The notes beneath the pieces were generated by a model. That model saw nothing but the letters and a program-made list of their open reading frames with translations. It was not told where the DNA came from and ran no database searches. Positions 32,543-40,327 of a stretch of 55,170 bases of DNA are shown here, piece after piece. Position 1 is the first letter of the stretch, and every line of letters begins with the position of its first letter. Source of the stretch: Caulobacter sp. (GTDB lineage Bacteria > Pseudomonadota > Alphaproteobacteria > Caulobacterales > Caulobacteraceae); the NCBI GenBank assembly GCA_021741355.1, contig JAIOXZ010000025.1:1-55170 (forward strand). Reading direction: 5' to 3'. The position numbers were made by a program, and so were the translations under genes.

Positions 32543-33428
32543 GTGACGACCTTGACGGCTTTGACAAGCAGCGACGTGCCTGAGACCCAGCGGGGCGGCG
32601 CCGCGGCCGACCGGGCGTTCCGCCTGCACTGCCTCGACCGCGACAACACCAACCTGAACCTGTTCAAGCATCGCGACTGGCAGGGATTCATGGTCACCGG
32701 CCAGCATTCCGGCACCCACTGGATCAAGTGGATGCTCAGCCTGGCGCTCGCCCACCAGTACGGGCTCGAGCCGCCGCGCTACATGAACAACCCCCTCGTC
32801 GAACGACTTCATCGGGCATCCGAAACACAAGCGGAAACATCCCGACCTGCCGCGCGTGGCGAGCACCCATTCGATCCCGCCCAACGCCGCCCAGTGGGGC
32901 TGGCTGCGCGCTCTGGCGCCCCTGCCGCCCTACGCCGTGGTCGTGCGCGACATCCCTGATGTGCTGATCTCGAACTACGAGAAGTGGCGTGAGCGCTACG
33001 GCGTGTCGTTCTCGCGCTACGTCGCCGGCGACCCGTGGCAGAAGGCCTATATCTGCGATGTCTGGTGGTACATCCGCTATCTCAACCAGTGGGGCGAGGT
33101 CGCATCGCGCTATCCGCGGGACACCATGGTCATGACCTATGAGTCGTTCCGCGACGATCCCCGCAGCGCGCTGGAGAAGATCGCGCGGCAACTGCGGCTG
33201 GACCTGAGCCCGGCGGCGCTCGACGCCGGAGTGGCGGGCGGCACGAAGGAAGCCATGGCGAAGGCCCAGGACCCGGACATCCAGGACTTCCCCGTGCGCG
33301 CCGACGGCACCGGCCGGGCGGCGTTCTCCGACGAGGACCGGGCGCTGATGCTGGCGATCCTTGACCGCCACCTGCGCCACGATTTCGGCTATGGCTATTT
33401 CGACAAGCCGCGCGGCTTCCAGATCTGA
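32543..33428 (+). pseudogene. Sulfotransferase family gene with a frameshift in a C5 run
   Basis: Two overlapping frames together form one sulfotransferase of about 294 residues. The first (from GTG 32543) holds the PAPS-binding loop TGQHSGTHWIKW near residue 52 and runs to MNNP; the second (from about 32796) continues with DFIGHPKHKRKH, STHSIPPNAAQW, VVVRDIPDVLISNY (the second PAPS motif region) and a normal C-terminus. Removing one C from the run CCCCC at 32791-32795 restores one frame. This is either a true frameshift, a slippage switch or a base-calling error. The FkbM gene follows 20 bp after. The exact start is uncertain. Confidence 0.85.
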
Positions 33429-33448
33429 GCGCGGAGCAACAGGGTCCC

Positions 33449-34252
33449 ATGAGCAGCATCCGCGTCCTCAGCCACGCCTTCCGCGCGTGGCGCCGAAACC
33501 TCCGCTCGGCCAAGCATGAGCCGGAGACGCCCTATCTCGCCGACCTGCTGACCGGCGCGCCGGTCTGCCTGCATGTCGGCGCCAGCGATGGCCGGCACAC
33601 CTATGTGATGACCCAGGTCGCGCCCGACGCCCGCATTGTCGCGTTCGAACCCTCGGCCTTCAGCTTCCTGGTGCTGGGCCATTGCCTCGCCTGGCACGGC
33701 ATCGCCAAGCAGGTGACCAGGGTGCATGCGGCCGTGTCGGACGCGCCGGGCGAGATGCTGCTGGTGACGCCGAAGAAGGGCTCGGGCCGCATGGGCCGGG
33801 CCTATGCCTTCATCGCCGAGCGCGCGCCCGAGGGTCAGGTCCGGCCGGACCTGGAAGACATCGGCGTGGCGACGCAGCCGACGCCGGTGGTCACCCTGGA
33901 CGGCTGGTGCGCCGCCAATGGCGTCGACCATGTCGACTTCATCCGCATGGACATCGAAGGCGCCGAACAGCTGGCCCTGACCGGCGCGGCGACCATCCTC
34001 GATCGCGACAGCCCGCATGTCCTGCTGGAAATCCATCCGGTGATGCTCAAGGCACAGTTCGGCGGCTCGGCCGAGGCGGTGATCGATCTGTTCCTGTCGC
34101 GCGGCTACCGCATGTTCGCGCTGAACGCGGACTCGCTGGAGGAGCGGACGACCGCCGTTCCGGACCTGCCGTGGAAGGACTATTTCTTCATCCACCCGTC
34201 GAAGGCCGCCACCCTGCCCCGCGGCGCCTTCAGGACGCTGATGGCCGCCTGA
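33449..34252 (+). CDS. FkbM family methyltransferase
   Basis: A 267-residue SAM-dependent methyltransferase. Signs are VCLHVGASDGRHT at 39-51 (SAM loop), IVAFEPSAFSF near 64-74, and the FkbM hallmark VDFIRMDIEGAEQLALTGA near 166-184. Relatives O-methylate sugars or other glycans. It follows the sulfotransferase gene at 20 bp and is probably in the same transcript; a shared role in decorating a surface or capsular polymer is an inference. It is convergent with ppk2 with one base between the stops. Confidence 0.9.
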   Translation: MSSIRVLSHAFRAWRRNLRSAKHEPETPYLADLLTGAPVCLHVGASDGRHTYVMTQVAPDARIVAFEPSAFSFLVLGHCLAWHGIAKQVTRVHAAVSDAPGEMLLVTPKKGSGRMGRAYAFIAERAPEGQVRPDLEDIGVATQPTPVVTLDGWCAANGVDHVDFIRMDIEGAEQLALTGAATILDRDSPHVLLEIHPVMLKAQFGGSAEAVIDLFLSRGYRMFALNADSLEERTTAVPDLPWKDYFFIHPSKAATLPRGAFRTLMAA

Positions 34253-34253
34253 C

Positions 34254-35012
34254 CTAGCGGTGCAGCCGACCGTCCGTCAGGGCGGACGGTTCGAAGCGGA
34301 AGATCACCTCCGGATCAGGCTTGGCCACGCCCTTGCGCATCTTCTCCGGGGCGGTCGTGTGCAGCCACCAGCGCAGGATGTTGAGCCGGGCCGGCTTCTT
34401 GTGGTCGCCGCGCACGCAGATCCACGGCGCGTCGTCGCAGTCGGTGCGGCGGAGCATCTCGTCGCGGGCGCTGGTGTAGTCGTCCCACTTGGCCTCGGCG
34501 ACATCGTCCAGAGGGCTGGTCTTGAACACCTTCAGCGGATCGGTGCGGCGTGCCTTCAGGCGCCGGGCCTGTTCGTCAGCCGAGATATCGAGCCAGAACT
34601 TCACCAGCTTCACGCCGCTGTCCACCAGCATCGTCTCGAAATGCGAGACCTCGCGCAGAAACTCCTCATGCTGCTCCGGCGTGCAGAAGCCCATCACCGG
34701 CTCCACCCCGGCCCGGTTGTACCAGGAGCGGTTGAACAGCACGTACTCCCCGCCGGCGGGGAGGTGGGCGACATAGCGCTGGAAATACCACTGCGTCCGC
34801 TCGCGGTCGGAGGGCTTGGGCAGGGCGACCACGCGGGTCTCCCGGCGCGCCAGCGGCGTGGTCACGCGGTCGATCGCGCCATCCTTGCCGGCCGCATCGC
34901 GTCCCTCGAAGATGATGAGGACCTTCCAGCCCTCCTTGATCGCGAGCTGCTGGGTGCGGATCATCGCGATCTGCAGTTCGCGAAGTTCGGCGTCGTAGGC
35001 GTCGTTGTCCAT
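34254..35012 (-). CDS. ppk2: Polyphosphate kinase 2 family protein
   Basis: A 252-residue P-loop kinase of the PPK2 family, which moves phosphate between polyphosphate and nucleotides in the cytoplasm. The Walker A is EGRDAAGKDG (36-45), followed by the PPK2 signatures LPKPSDRERTQWYFQRY near 74 and FNRSWYNRAGVEPVMGF near 103, and the lid Arg/Lys residues (RRLKARRTDPLK). The direction of reaction (GTP or ATP synthesis versus polyP formation) cannot be read. ATG 35012 gives MDNDAYDAELRELQ; longer in-frame starts run into rsmE. Confidence 0.93.
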   Translation of the reverse strand: MDNDAYDAELRELQIAMIRTQQLAIKEGWKVLIIFEGRDAAGKDGAIDRVTTPLARRETRVVALPKPSDRERTQWYFQRYVAHLPAGGEYVLFNRSWYNRAGVEPVMGFCTPEQHEEFLREVSHFETMLVDSGVKLVKFWLDISADEQARRLKARRTDPLKVFKTSPLDDVAEAKWDDYTSARDEMLRRTDCDDAPWICVRGDHKKPARLNILRWWLHTTAPEKMRKGVAKPDPEVIFRFEPSALTDGRLHR

Positions 35013-35057
35013 GCCAGACCCTACCGCCCTATACCGCATGACCGCTAGAAGAGTCCG

Positions 35058-35927
35058 ATGATCCGTCTCCATGTCCCCGATGATCTCGCCGCCGGCGCCG
35101 ATGTCACGCCCTCGCCTGAGCAGGGCCGCTATCTGGTGACGGTCATGCGGCTGGCCATCGGCGCGGAGCTGCTGCTGTTCAACGGCCGCGACGGCGAATG
35201 GCGCGCGACCCTGGTCGAGGCGGGCAAGCGGGTCTGCCGGCTGACGGTCGGGGCGCGGATGCGGGTCCAGATGGCGGGACCGGACCTCGACCTGGTCATC
35301 GCGCTGGTCAAGCGCGCGCGGCTCGAGACGATCATCGAGAAGGCCGCCGAACTCGGCGCCCGGCGCGTGCGGCTGGCCATCACCCGCCGGACCAACGCCG
35401 ACCACACCAACGTCGCGCGCCTGCAGGCGATCGCTGTCGAAGCCGCCGAACAGACCGGCCGCCTCGATGTCCCCGAGATCCTCGCCCCGGAGAAGCTGGA
35501 CCGGATGCTCGACGGCTGGGACCCCGCCCGCCGGCTGGTGTTCTGCGATGAAGGCGGCGGCGTTCCGCCGATGCTTCTTGCCCTCGGTCCTCCCCTCACA
35601 GAGGGGAGGGGGACCATGCGGAGCATGGTGGAGGGGGCTGCGCCGAGGCCTGCCGCAAACACCGGAATTCAGGATGGGGCCGCTCGCCCGGGCGCTGCCC
35701 CCTCCACCGGCTCCGCCGGTCCCCCTCCCCAGCAAGCTGGGGAGGATAGTCGCAAAGGCGCAATTCTGATCGGTCCGGAGGGCGGGTTCGCGCCTGAGGA
35801 GGGCGAGCGCCTGCGCGCGCTGCCGTTCGTCACAGCCGTCTCCCTGGGCCCGAGAATCCTGCGCGCCGACACCGCGGCGATCAGCGCCCTGACCGTCTGG
35901 CAGGCGGCGCTGGGGGACTGGCGGTAA
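35058..35927 (+). CDS. rsmE: 16S rRNA (uracil-1498-N3)-methyltransferase with a repeat-encoded insertion
   Basis: Methylates U1498 of 16S rRNA. It is a SPOUT/trefoil-knot enzyme. The N-terminal PUA-like part (MIRLHVPDD, LLLFNGRDGEW) is followed by VKRARLETIIEKAAELGA near 92 and, in the C-terminal half, the knot motifs ILIGPEGGFAPEEG near 237 and SLGPRILRADTA near 262. The 289 residues exceed the usual 240 or so. The excess is residues about 177-230, written by the palindromic repeat at 35588-35746, exactly 53 codons. Removing it would leave a normal 236-residue RsmE. The insertion precedes the SAM-site loop, so folding or activity could be affected. Confidence 0.93.
   Translation: MIRLHVPDDLAAGADVTPSPEQGRYLVTVMRLAIGAELLLFNGRDGEWRATLVEAGKRVCRLTVGARMRVQMAGPDLDLVIALVKRARLETIIEKAAELGARRVRLAITRRTNADHTNVARLQAIAVEAAEQTGRLDVPEILAPEKLDRMLDGWDPARRLVFCDEGGGVPPMLLALGPPLTEGRGTMRSMVEGAAPRPAANTGIQDGAARPGAAPSTGSAGPPPQQAGEDSRKGAILIGPEGGFAPEEGERLRALPFVTAVSLGPRILRADTAAISALTVWQAALGDWR
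35588..35746. repeat. Palindromic repeat, subfamily B, copy 4, inside rsmE
   Basis: 159 bp from TCCTCCCC to GGGGAGGA, containing GGACCATGCGGAGCATGGTG and the segment GAATTCAGGATGGGGCCGCT, nearly identical to a segment of the copy at 37568. It is open in the rsmE frame and divisible by three. All other B copies lie between genes. Confidence 0.9.
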
Positions 35928-35934
35928 ATCCAAC

Positions 35935-36056
35935 CCGTCATCCTCGCGCTTGTCGCGAGGACCCATGCACATAGTGTTTCAAGGCGTGATCACATGTGCG
36001 GCTTCGCCGTCGCCAGTCGTGTGCTTGGGTCGTCGGAACAAGTTCGACGATGACGG
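35935..36056. repeat. Inverted-repeat element with CCGTCATCCTCG arms
   Basis: Two 36-nt arms (35935-35970 and 36021-36056) pair at 29 of 36 positions. The left arm also holds a perfect small hairpin CCTCGCG-CTTGT-CGCGAGG followed by GACCCATGCAC. It lies in the 261-bp gap between rsmE and the glutamate-cysteine ligase gene. A partial relative (TCATCCTCGC-GGAA-GCGAGGACCCA) is at 55043-55067. Confidence 0.65.
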
Positions 36057-36188
36057 AGGTGGGTGGATCGTCACAAACCCTTGCATCGAGCGTGATTGTC
36101 TCCCACCTCGAGTTGGGCGTATTGATCGCGCCCGGTCGGGGAAGGGCCTCCCTAGCCACTCAAGATGACGCCTGGGGAGGCATGCACT

Positions 36189-37562
36189 ATGGCCACGACC
36201 GTCCGTGACGACAGGCCCCTGACACTCGATGACCTGACCGGCTGGTTCGCCTCCGGCAGCAAGCCGGCGAGCGAATGGCGGGTCGGCGCCGAGCACGAGA
36301 AGTTCGGCTTCCATCTCAAGACCCACAGCCCCGTCCAGTACGGCGGGCCCGACGGCATCGAGGCGATGCTCAAGGGCCTGATGCGGTTCGGCTGGGAAGG
36401 CGTCTACGAAGACCGCGCCGATGGCGGCAAGACCCTGATTGCGCTGGAGCGCAACGGCGCCAGCGTCAGCCTGGAGCCCGGCGGCCAGTTCGAGCTCTCC
36501 GGCGCGCCGCTGAACTCGATGCACGAGATCTGCGAAGAAACCGGCAGCCACCTGCAGGAGGTCCGGCAGGTGGCCGACGAGCTGGGTCTGGGCTTCCTGG
36601 GTCTCGGCTTCCATCCGACGCTGAAGCGCGAAGACGCCGCGATCATGCCCAAGGGCCGCTATGTGATCATGCGGCGCTACATGCCGCTGGTCGGGTCGAT
36701 GGGCCTGGACATGATGTTCCGCACCTGCACGGTGCAGGCGAACCTCGACTTCAGCTCCGAAGCCGACATGGTCGCCAAGTTCCGCACCAGCCTGGCGCTG
36801 CAGCCGATCGCCACCGCCCTGTTCGCCAACTCGCCGTTCACCGAGGGCAAGCCGAACGGCTTCCTGTCGGCGCGCGCCAACGTCTGGACCGACACCGACG
36901 CCGACCGCACCGGGATGCTGAACTTCGTCTTCGAGGACGGCTTCGGTTTCGAGCGCTACGCGCGCTACGCGCTGGACGTGCCGATGTATTTCGCCAAGCG
37001 GAAGGGTCTCTACGTCGACCTCGCCGGCAAGTCGTTCCGCGACTTCATCGACGGCAGGCTGGACGAGCTGCCCGGCGACCGCGCGACGATGAAGGACTGG
37101 GTCGACCACACCAGCACCATCTTCCCGGAAGTGCGGCTGAAGACGTACCTGGAAATGCGCGGCGCCGACGGCGGCCCGTGGAGCCGGCTGTGCGCCCTGC
37201 CCGCCCTCTGGACGGGCATCTTCTATGACAGCGCGGCCCTTGCGGCGGCCTGGGATCTCTGCAAGCACTGGACGCCGGAGGACCGCGAGACGGTCCGGCG
37301 CGACGTGAACCGGCTGGGCCTCAAGGCCGTCGTCGCCGGCCGCACGGTGCAGGACGTGGCGAAGGACATGATCGCCATCAGCCGCGAAGGCCTCAAGCGC
37401 CGCGCCCGCCTGGACGGCGGCTTTATCGACGAGACGACCTACCTCGGCGAGCTCGAAGCCATCGCCGACAGCGGCCTGACCCCCGCCGAACGGCTGCTGG
37501 AGAAGTTCCACGGCGACTGGAACGGCGACATCAGCCGCATCTTCGAAGACTGCGCGTACTAA
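36189..37562 (+). CDS. gshA: Glutamate--cysteine ligase
   Basis: Makes gamma-glutamylcysteine, the first step of glutathione synthesis. The 457 residues match the plant-type/alphaproteobacterial GCL group: VGAEHEKFGFHL near 35, SLEPGGQFELSGAP near 98, LGLGFHPTLKREDAAIMPKGRY near 144 and MMFRTCTVQANLDF near 180. ATG 36189 has GGGGAGG nine bases upstream and is preferred to the in-frame ATG at 36165. It follows rsmE, a common order in alphaproteobacteria, but with a repeat in between. Confidence 0.95.
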   Translation: MATTVRDDRPLTLDDLTGWFASGSKPASEWRVGAEHEKFGFHLKTHSPVQYGGPDGIEAMLKGLMRFGWEGVYEDRADGGKTLIALERNGASVSLEPGGQFELSGAPLNSMHEICEETGSHLQEVRQVADELGLGFLGLGFHPTLKREDAAIMPKGRYVIMRRYMPLVGSMGLDMMFRTCTVQANLDFSSEADMVAKFRTSLALQPIATALFANSPFTEGKPNGFLSARANVWTDTDADRTGMLNFVFEDGFGFERYARYALDVPMYFAKRKGLYVDLAGKSFRDFIDGRLDELPGDRATMKDWVDHTSTIFPEVRLKTYLEMRGADGGPWSRLCALPALWTGIFYDSAALAAAWDLCKHWTPEDRETVRRDVNRLGLKAVVAGRTVQDVAKDMIAISREGLKRRARLDGGFIDETTYLGELEAIADSGLTPAERLLEKFHGDWNGDISRIFEDCAY

Positions 37563-37567
37563 ACCCT

Positions 37568-37725
37568 TCCTCCCCTCGGAGAGGGGAGGGGGACCAGCCG
37601 GAGGCTGGTGGAGGGGGCTGCGCGGGACTCTCCGGAACGACCTGAATTCAGGACAGGGCCGCTCGCATAGCGCCGGCCCCTCCACCATGCTCCGCATGGT
37701 CCCCCTCCCCGCTACGCGGAGAGGA
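37568..37725. repeat. Intergenic palindromic repeat, subfamily B, copy 5
   Basis: 158 bp between the convergent gshA and DUF427 genes. It has the same ends as the rsmE copy (TCCTCCCC to GGAGAGGA) and shares GAATTCAGGACAGGGCCGCT with it. The gshA stop codon is five bases upstream; the DUF427 stop codon begins at the next base after the element. Confidence 0.85.
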
Positions 37726-38130
37726 TCAGGTATAAGGCGGATCGTGCGGCGGCACATGCGGGACGGACGCAGGCTCATCCACCTGCAGTTCCACATGTTC
37801 GGGCGCGAAGGCGATGTAGCCGGCGATCACGGCGGCCTCGTTGTACGGATCGGGGAACGACCAGGCGATGTTCTCGACGATCTTCGCGTCCCGGGTGATC
37901 GTGTACCAGGCGGCCACCCCGCCCCAGGGGCTGGTCGTCACATGGTCGTTGCGGCGCAGCACCTCGGTGCGGACATCGTCGGCCGGAAAGTAGCACACAA
38001 CGCGTCCGTCGGGCTCCTTCAGGAACAGGGCGCGGTCACTGTCAGCCACTTCGTGACCCTCAAACAGCGCGCGGGCCCCGGCGCCGACGGCCGTGATCGA
38101 GACGATGGGTTCGTGAACAGCGTTCACCAT
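37726..38130 (-). CDS. DUF427 domain-containing protein
   Basis: A 134-residue protein with the DUF427 pattern: ARALFEGHEVADSDRALFLKEP near 19-40, PADDVRTEVLRRNDHVTTSPWGGVAAWYTI near 49-78, and ENIAWSFPDPYNEAAVIAGYIAFAPEHVEL near 86-115. There is no signal or membrane segment. Its function is unknown. ATG 38130 has GAGGA seven bases upstream. Its stop codon directly touches the repeat. Confidence 0.9.
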   Translation of the reverse strand: MVNAVHEPIVSITAVGAGARALFEGHEVADSDRALFLKEPDGRVVCYFPADDVRTEVLRRNDHVTTSPWGGVAAWYTITRDAKIVENIAWSFPDPYNEAAVIAGYIAFAPEHVELQVDEPASVPHVPPHDPPYT

Positions 38131-38189
38131 GGCGGCGTCCTCCTCGATGGATAACGCCGCCGGCCACAGGTCGGCTCCCGATTTACGCG

Positions 38190-38203
38190 AACGGCAAGCC
38201 GTT
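38190..38203. promoter_or_regulatory. Small palindrome in the promoter region of the POT gene
   Basis: AACGGC-AA-GCCGTT is a 14-bp inverted repeat in the 183-bp gap between the divergent DUF427 and peptide transporter starts. It might be a regulator site; short palindromes arise by chance in GC-rich DNA, so the call is weak. Confidence 0.3.
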
Positions 38204-38313
38204 GCTTGTGAATCCGGCCAACGCGTGATTTTCTCGCGCTCAAATCGCGGCGGTTCGGGGGAATCTTGCCGTTATCCCGACCGCGCGGGCCATAGAGTCA
38301 CAGGGTAGGCAGT

Positions 38314-40218
38314 ATGAATATCGTTATCGCGCTGGGGATCCTCGTGACCCTGGCCACAGGCATCCCGGTGCTTCTGCAGATGCGGAACCACCCGAAAGGC
38401 CTCTTCATTCTCTTCTTCGCGGAGATGTGGGAGCGCTTCTCCTACTACGGGATGCGCGCCATCCTGATCTTCTATCTGACCCAGCACTTCCTGTTCGACG
38501 ACAAGTACTCGAGCGGCCTGTACGGCTCGTACACCTCGTTGGTCTATCTGCTGCCCCTGCTGGGCGGCATTCTCGCCGACCGGTTCATCGGCACCCGCAA
38601 GGCCATCGCCTTTGGCGCGCTGCTGCTGGTCGCCGGTCACGGCATGATGGCCATCGAGGGGGCCGCGGCAAAGCAGACCCTCAACTATCAAGGCGCGGCC
38701 TACGAATTCAGCCACAGCCCGGACAACGAGGCCTGCATCAAGGTCGGCGAGGGTTGCTACGCCTTCGGCGCCGGCGAGAAGGGTGGCCTGGAGATCAAGG
38801 ATCTGCCTGCCGCCGCCGCGCTGCCCGCCACCCTCGCGGAGGGCTCCTTCGAGATGAAGGAGACGCGCGACCCGACCTACGTGAACATCTTCTTCCTGGC
38901 GATTTCGCTGATCATCATGGGCGTCGGCTTCCTGAAGCCGAACATCTCCACGATCGTCGGCCAGCTGTATCCCGAGGGCGATCCCCGCCGTGATCCGGGC
39001 TTCACCCTCTACTACTACGGCATCAACCTCGGGGCTTTCTGGGCCGCGGTGTTGTGCGGCTATCTGGGCCAGACGTACGGCTGGGGCTGGGGCTTCGGCC
39101 TTGCCGGCGCAGGCATGCTGCTCGGCTATATCGTGTTCGTGCTGGGCAAGCCGCTGCTCGAGGGCAAGGGTGAGCCGCCCAACCCGGAACTGCTGGCCAA
39201 ACCGTTCATCGGCCCGCTGAACCGCGAAACCCTGATCTACATCGGCGGCATTCTGGGCGTCGGCGTGATCTGGATGCTGGTCCAGAGCAACGCCGTCGTC
39301 GGTATGGTGCTGATCGCCAGCATCATTGCCTCCCTGGCGGCGGTCGTCTTCATCATCGCGGTCATCTGCAAGACCTGGGTGCAGCGCCAGAGAATGATGC
39401 TGGCGATGATCCTGATCTTCGGCGCGGTGGTGTTCTTCACCCTGTTCGAGCAGGCGGGCACCTCGCTCAGCCTGTTCGCCGACCGCAACGTTGACCTCGC
39501 CTTGATCAGTTCCCCCTTCACGGTGGATCTGCTTGGCCAGAGCTTCTTCTTCGGCACCCGCGACATGGTCATGGCCCCCGGGGTCCCGGACAACATCCGC
39601 TGGATCGACATGGGGATCACGGCCGCGCAGACTGGATCGTTCAACGCCGGCTTCATCCTGATCTTCGCGCCGATCTTCGCGGCGATGTGGCTGTTCCTCG
39701 GCAAGCACAAGCGCGATCCGAACCCGGTGATGAAGTTTGGCCTCGGCCTGCTTCAGGTCGGCCTGGGCTTCATGGTCGTGGTCTGGGCGGCGAAGTCCGG
39801 AATGGTCAACTCGGCCTTCCAGATGCCGCTGATGATCCTCGGCTTCCTCTATCTGCTGCACACCACCGGCGAGCTGTTCCTGTCGCCCGTGGGCCTGTCG
39901 GAGATCACCAAGCTGTCGATGCCCTCGGTGGTGTCGTTCATGATGGCGGTCTGGTTCCTGTCCAGCTCCATCGCCCAGTACGTCGGCGGCATGATCGCCG
40001 GCGCCATGGGCGCCGAGACGGTCGGCGGTCAGGTCCTCGACCCGCAAGGTGCGCTGGCCACGTCGCTCGACGGCTTCGGCAAGCTCGGCTGGGCCGGGAT
40101 CGGCGTCGGGGTGTTCTTCATCCTCATCAGCTTCCTGGTGAAGAAGTGGGGCCATGTGGGCGTCGATGGCGCGCCGGCCGCGACCGTGGACGGTGATCGC
40201 CAGTCCATGCCGCACTGA
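38314..40218 (+). CDS. Proton-coupled oligopeptide transporter (POT/PTR family)
   Basis: A 634-residue inner-membrane peptide/proton symporter with about 14 hydrophobic helices. POT signatures are FFAEMWERFSYYGMRAILIFYL near 34-55 (the ExxER-like motif) and the second FTLYYYGINLGAFWA near 230-245. A large extra hydrophilic loop between about residues 120 and 185 is wider than in E. coli DtpA. It imports di- and tripeptides, which fits the nearby exported peptidases. A strong terminator follows its stop codon. Confidence 0.93.
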   Translation: MNIVIALGILVTLATGIPVLLQMRNHPKGLFILFFAEMWERFSYYGMRAILIFYLTQHFLFDDKYSSGLYGSYTSLVYLLPLLGGILADRFIGTRKAIAFGALLLVAGHGMMAIEGAAAKQTLNYQGAAYEFSHSPDNEACIKVGEGCYAFGAGEKGGLEIKDLPAAAALPATLAEGSFEMKETRDPTYVNIFFLAISLIIMGVGFLKPNISTIVGQLYPEGDPRRDPGFTLYYYGINLGAFWAAVLCGYLGQTYGWGWGFGLAGAGMLLGYIVFVLGKPLLEGKGEPPNPELLAKPFIGPLNRETLIYIGGILGVGVIWMLVQSNAVVGMVLIASIIASLAAVVFIIAVICKTWVQRQRMMLAMILIFGAVVFFTLFEQAGTSLSLFADRNVDLALISSPFTVDLLGQSFFFGTRDMVMAPGVPDNIRWIDMGITAAQTGSFNAGFILIFAPIFAAMWLFLGKHKRDPNPVMKFGLGLLQVGLGFMVVVWAAKSGMVNSAFQMPLMILGFLYLLHTTGELFLSPVGLSEITKLSMPSVVSFMMAVWFLSSSIAQYVGGMIAGAMGAETVGGQVLDPQGALATSLDGFGKLGWAGIGVGVFFILISFLVKKWGHVGVDGAPAATVDGDRQSMPH

Positions 40219-40242
40219 TCGCCTGATCAGTCCTGAAACGGC

Positions 40243-40280
40243 GAAGGGCCCCGGGAGCGATCCCGGGGCCCTTCTTCTTT
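40243..40280 (+). terminator. Rho-independent terminator after the peptide transporter
   Basis: A perfect 14-bp stem GAAGGGCCCCGGGA / TCCCGGGGCCCTTC with loop GCGA is followed by TTCTTT. It is 25 bp downstream of the POT stop codon and also faces the 3' end of the convergent TonB receptor gene, which it could serve in the other direction. Confidence 0.9.
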
Positions 40281-40327
40281 GGCCGCGTGCGAGGGGTTGG
40301 GGGCTCGCGGCCGAAGCGGCGTCCGCG

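Noticed and set aside
34254..35972. Longer minus-strand frame suggesting a 572-residue PPK2 fusion
   Set aside because: The extra N-terminus runs antisense through rsmE and its repeat; a clean ATG at 35012 gives a normal PPK2.
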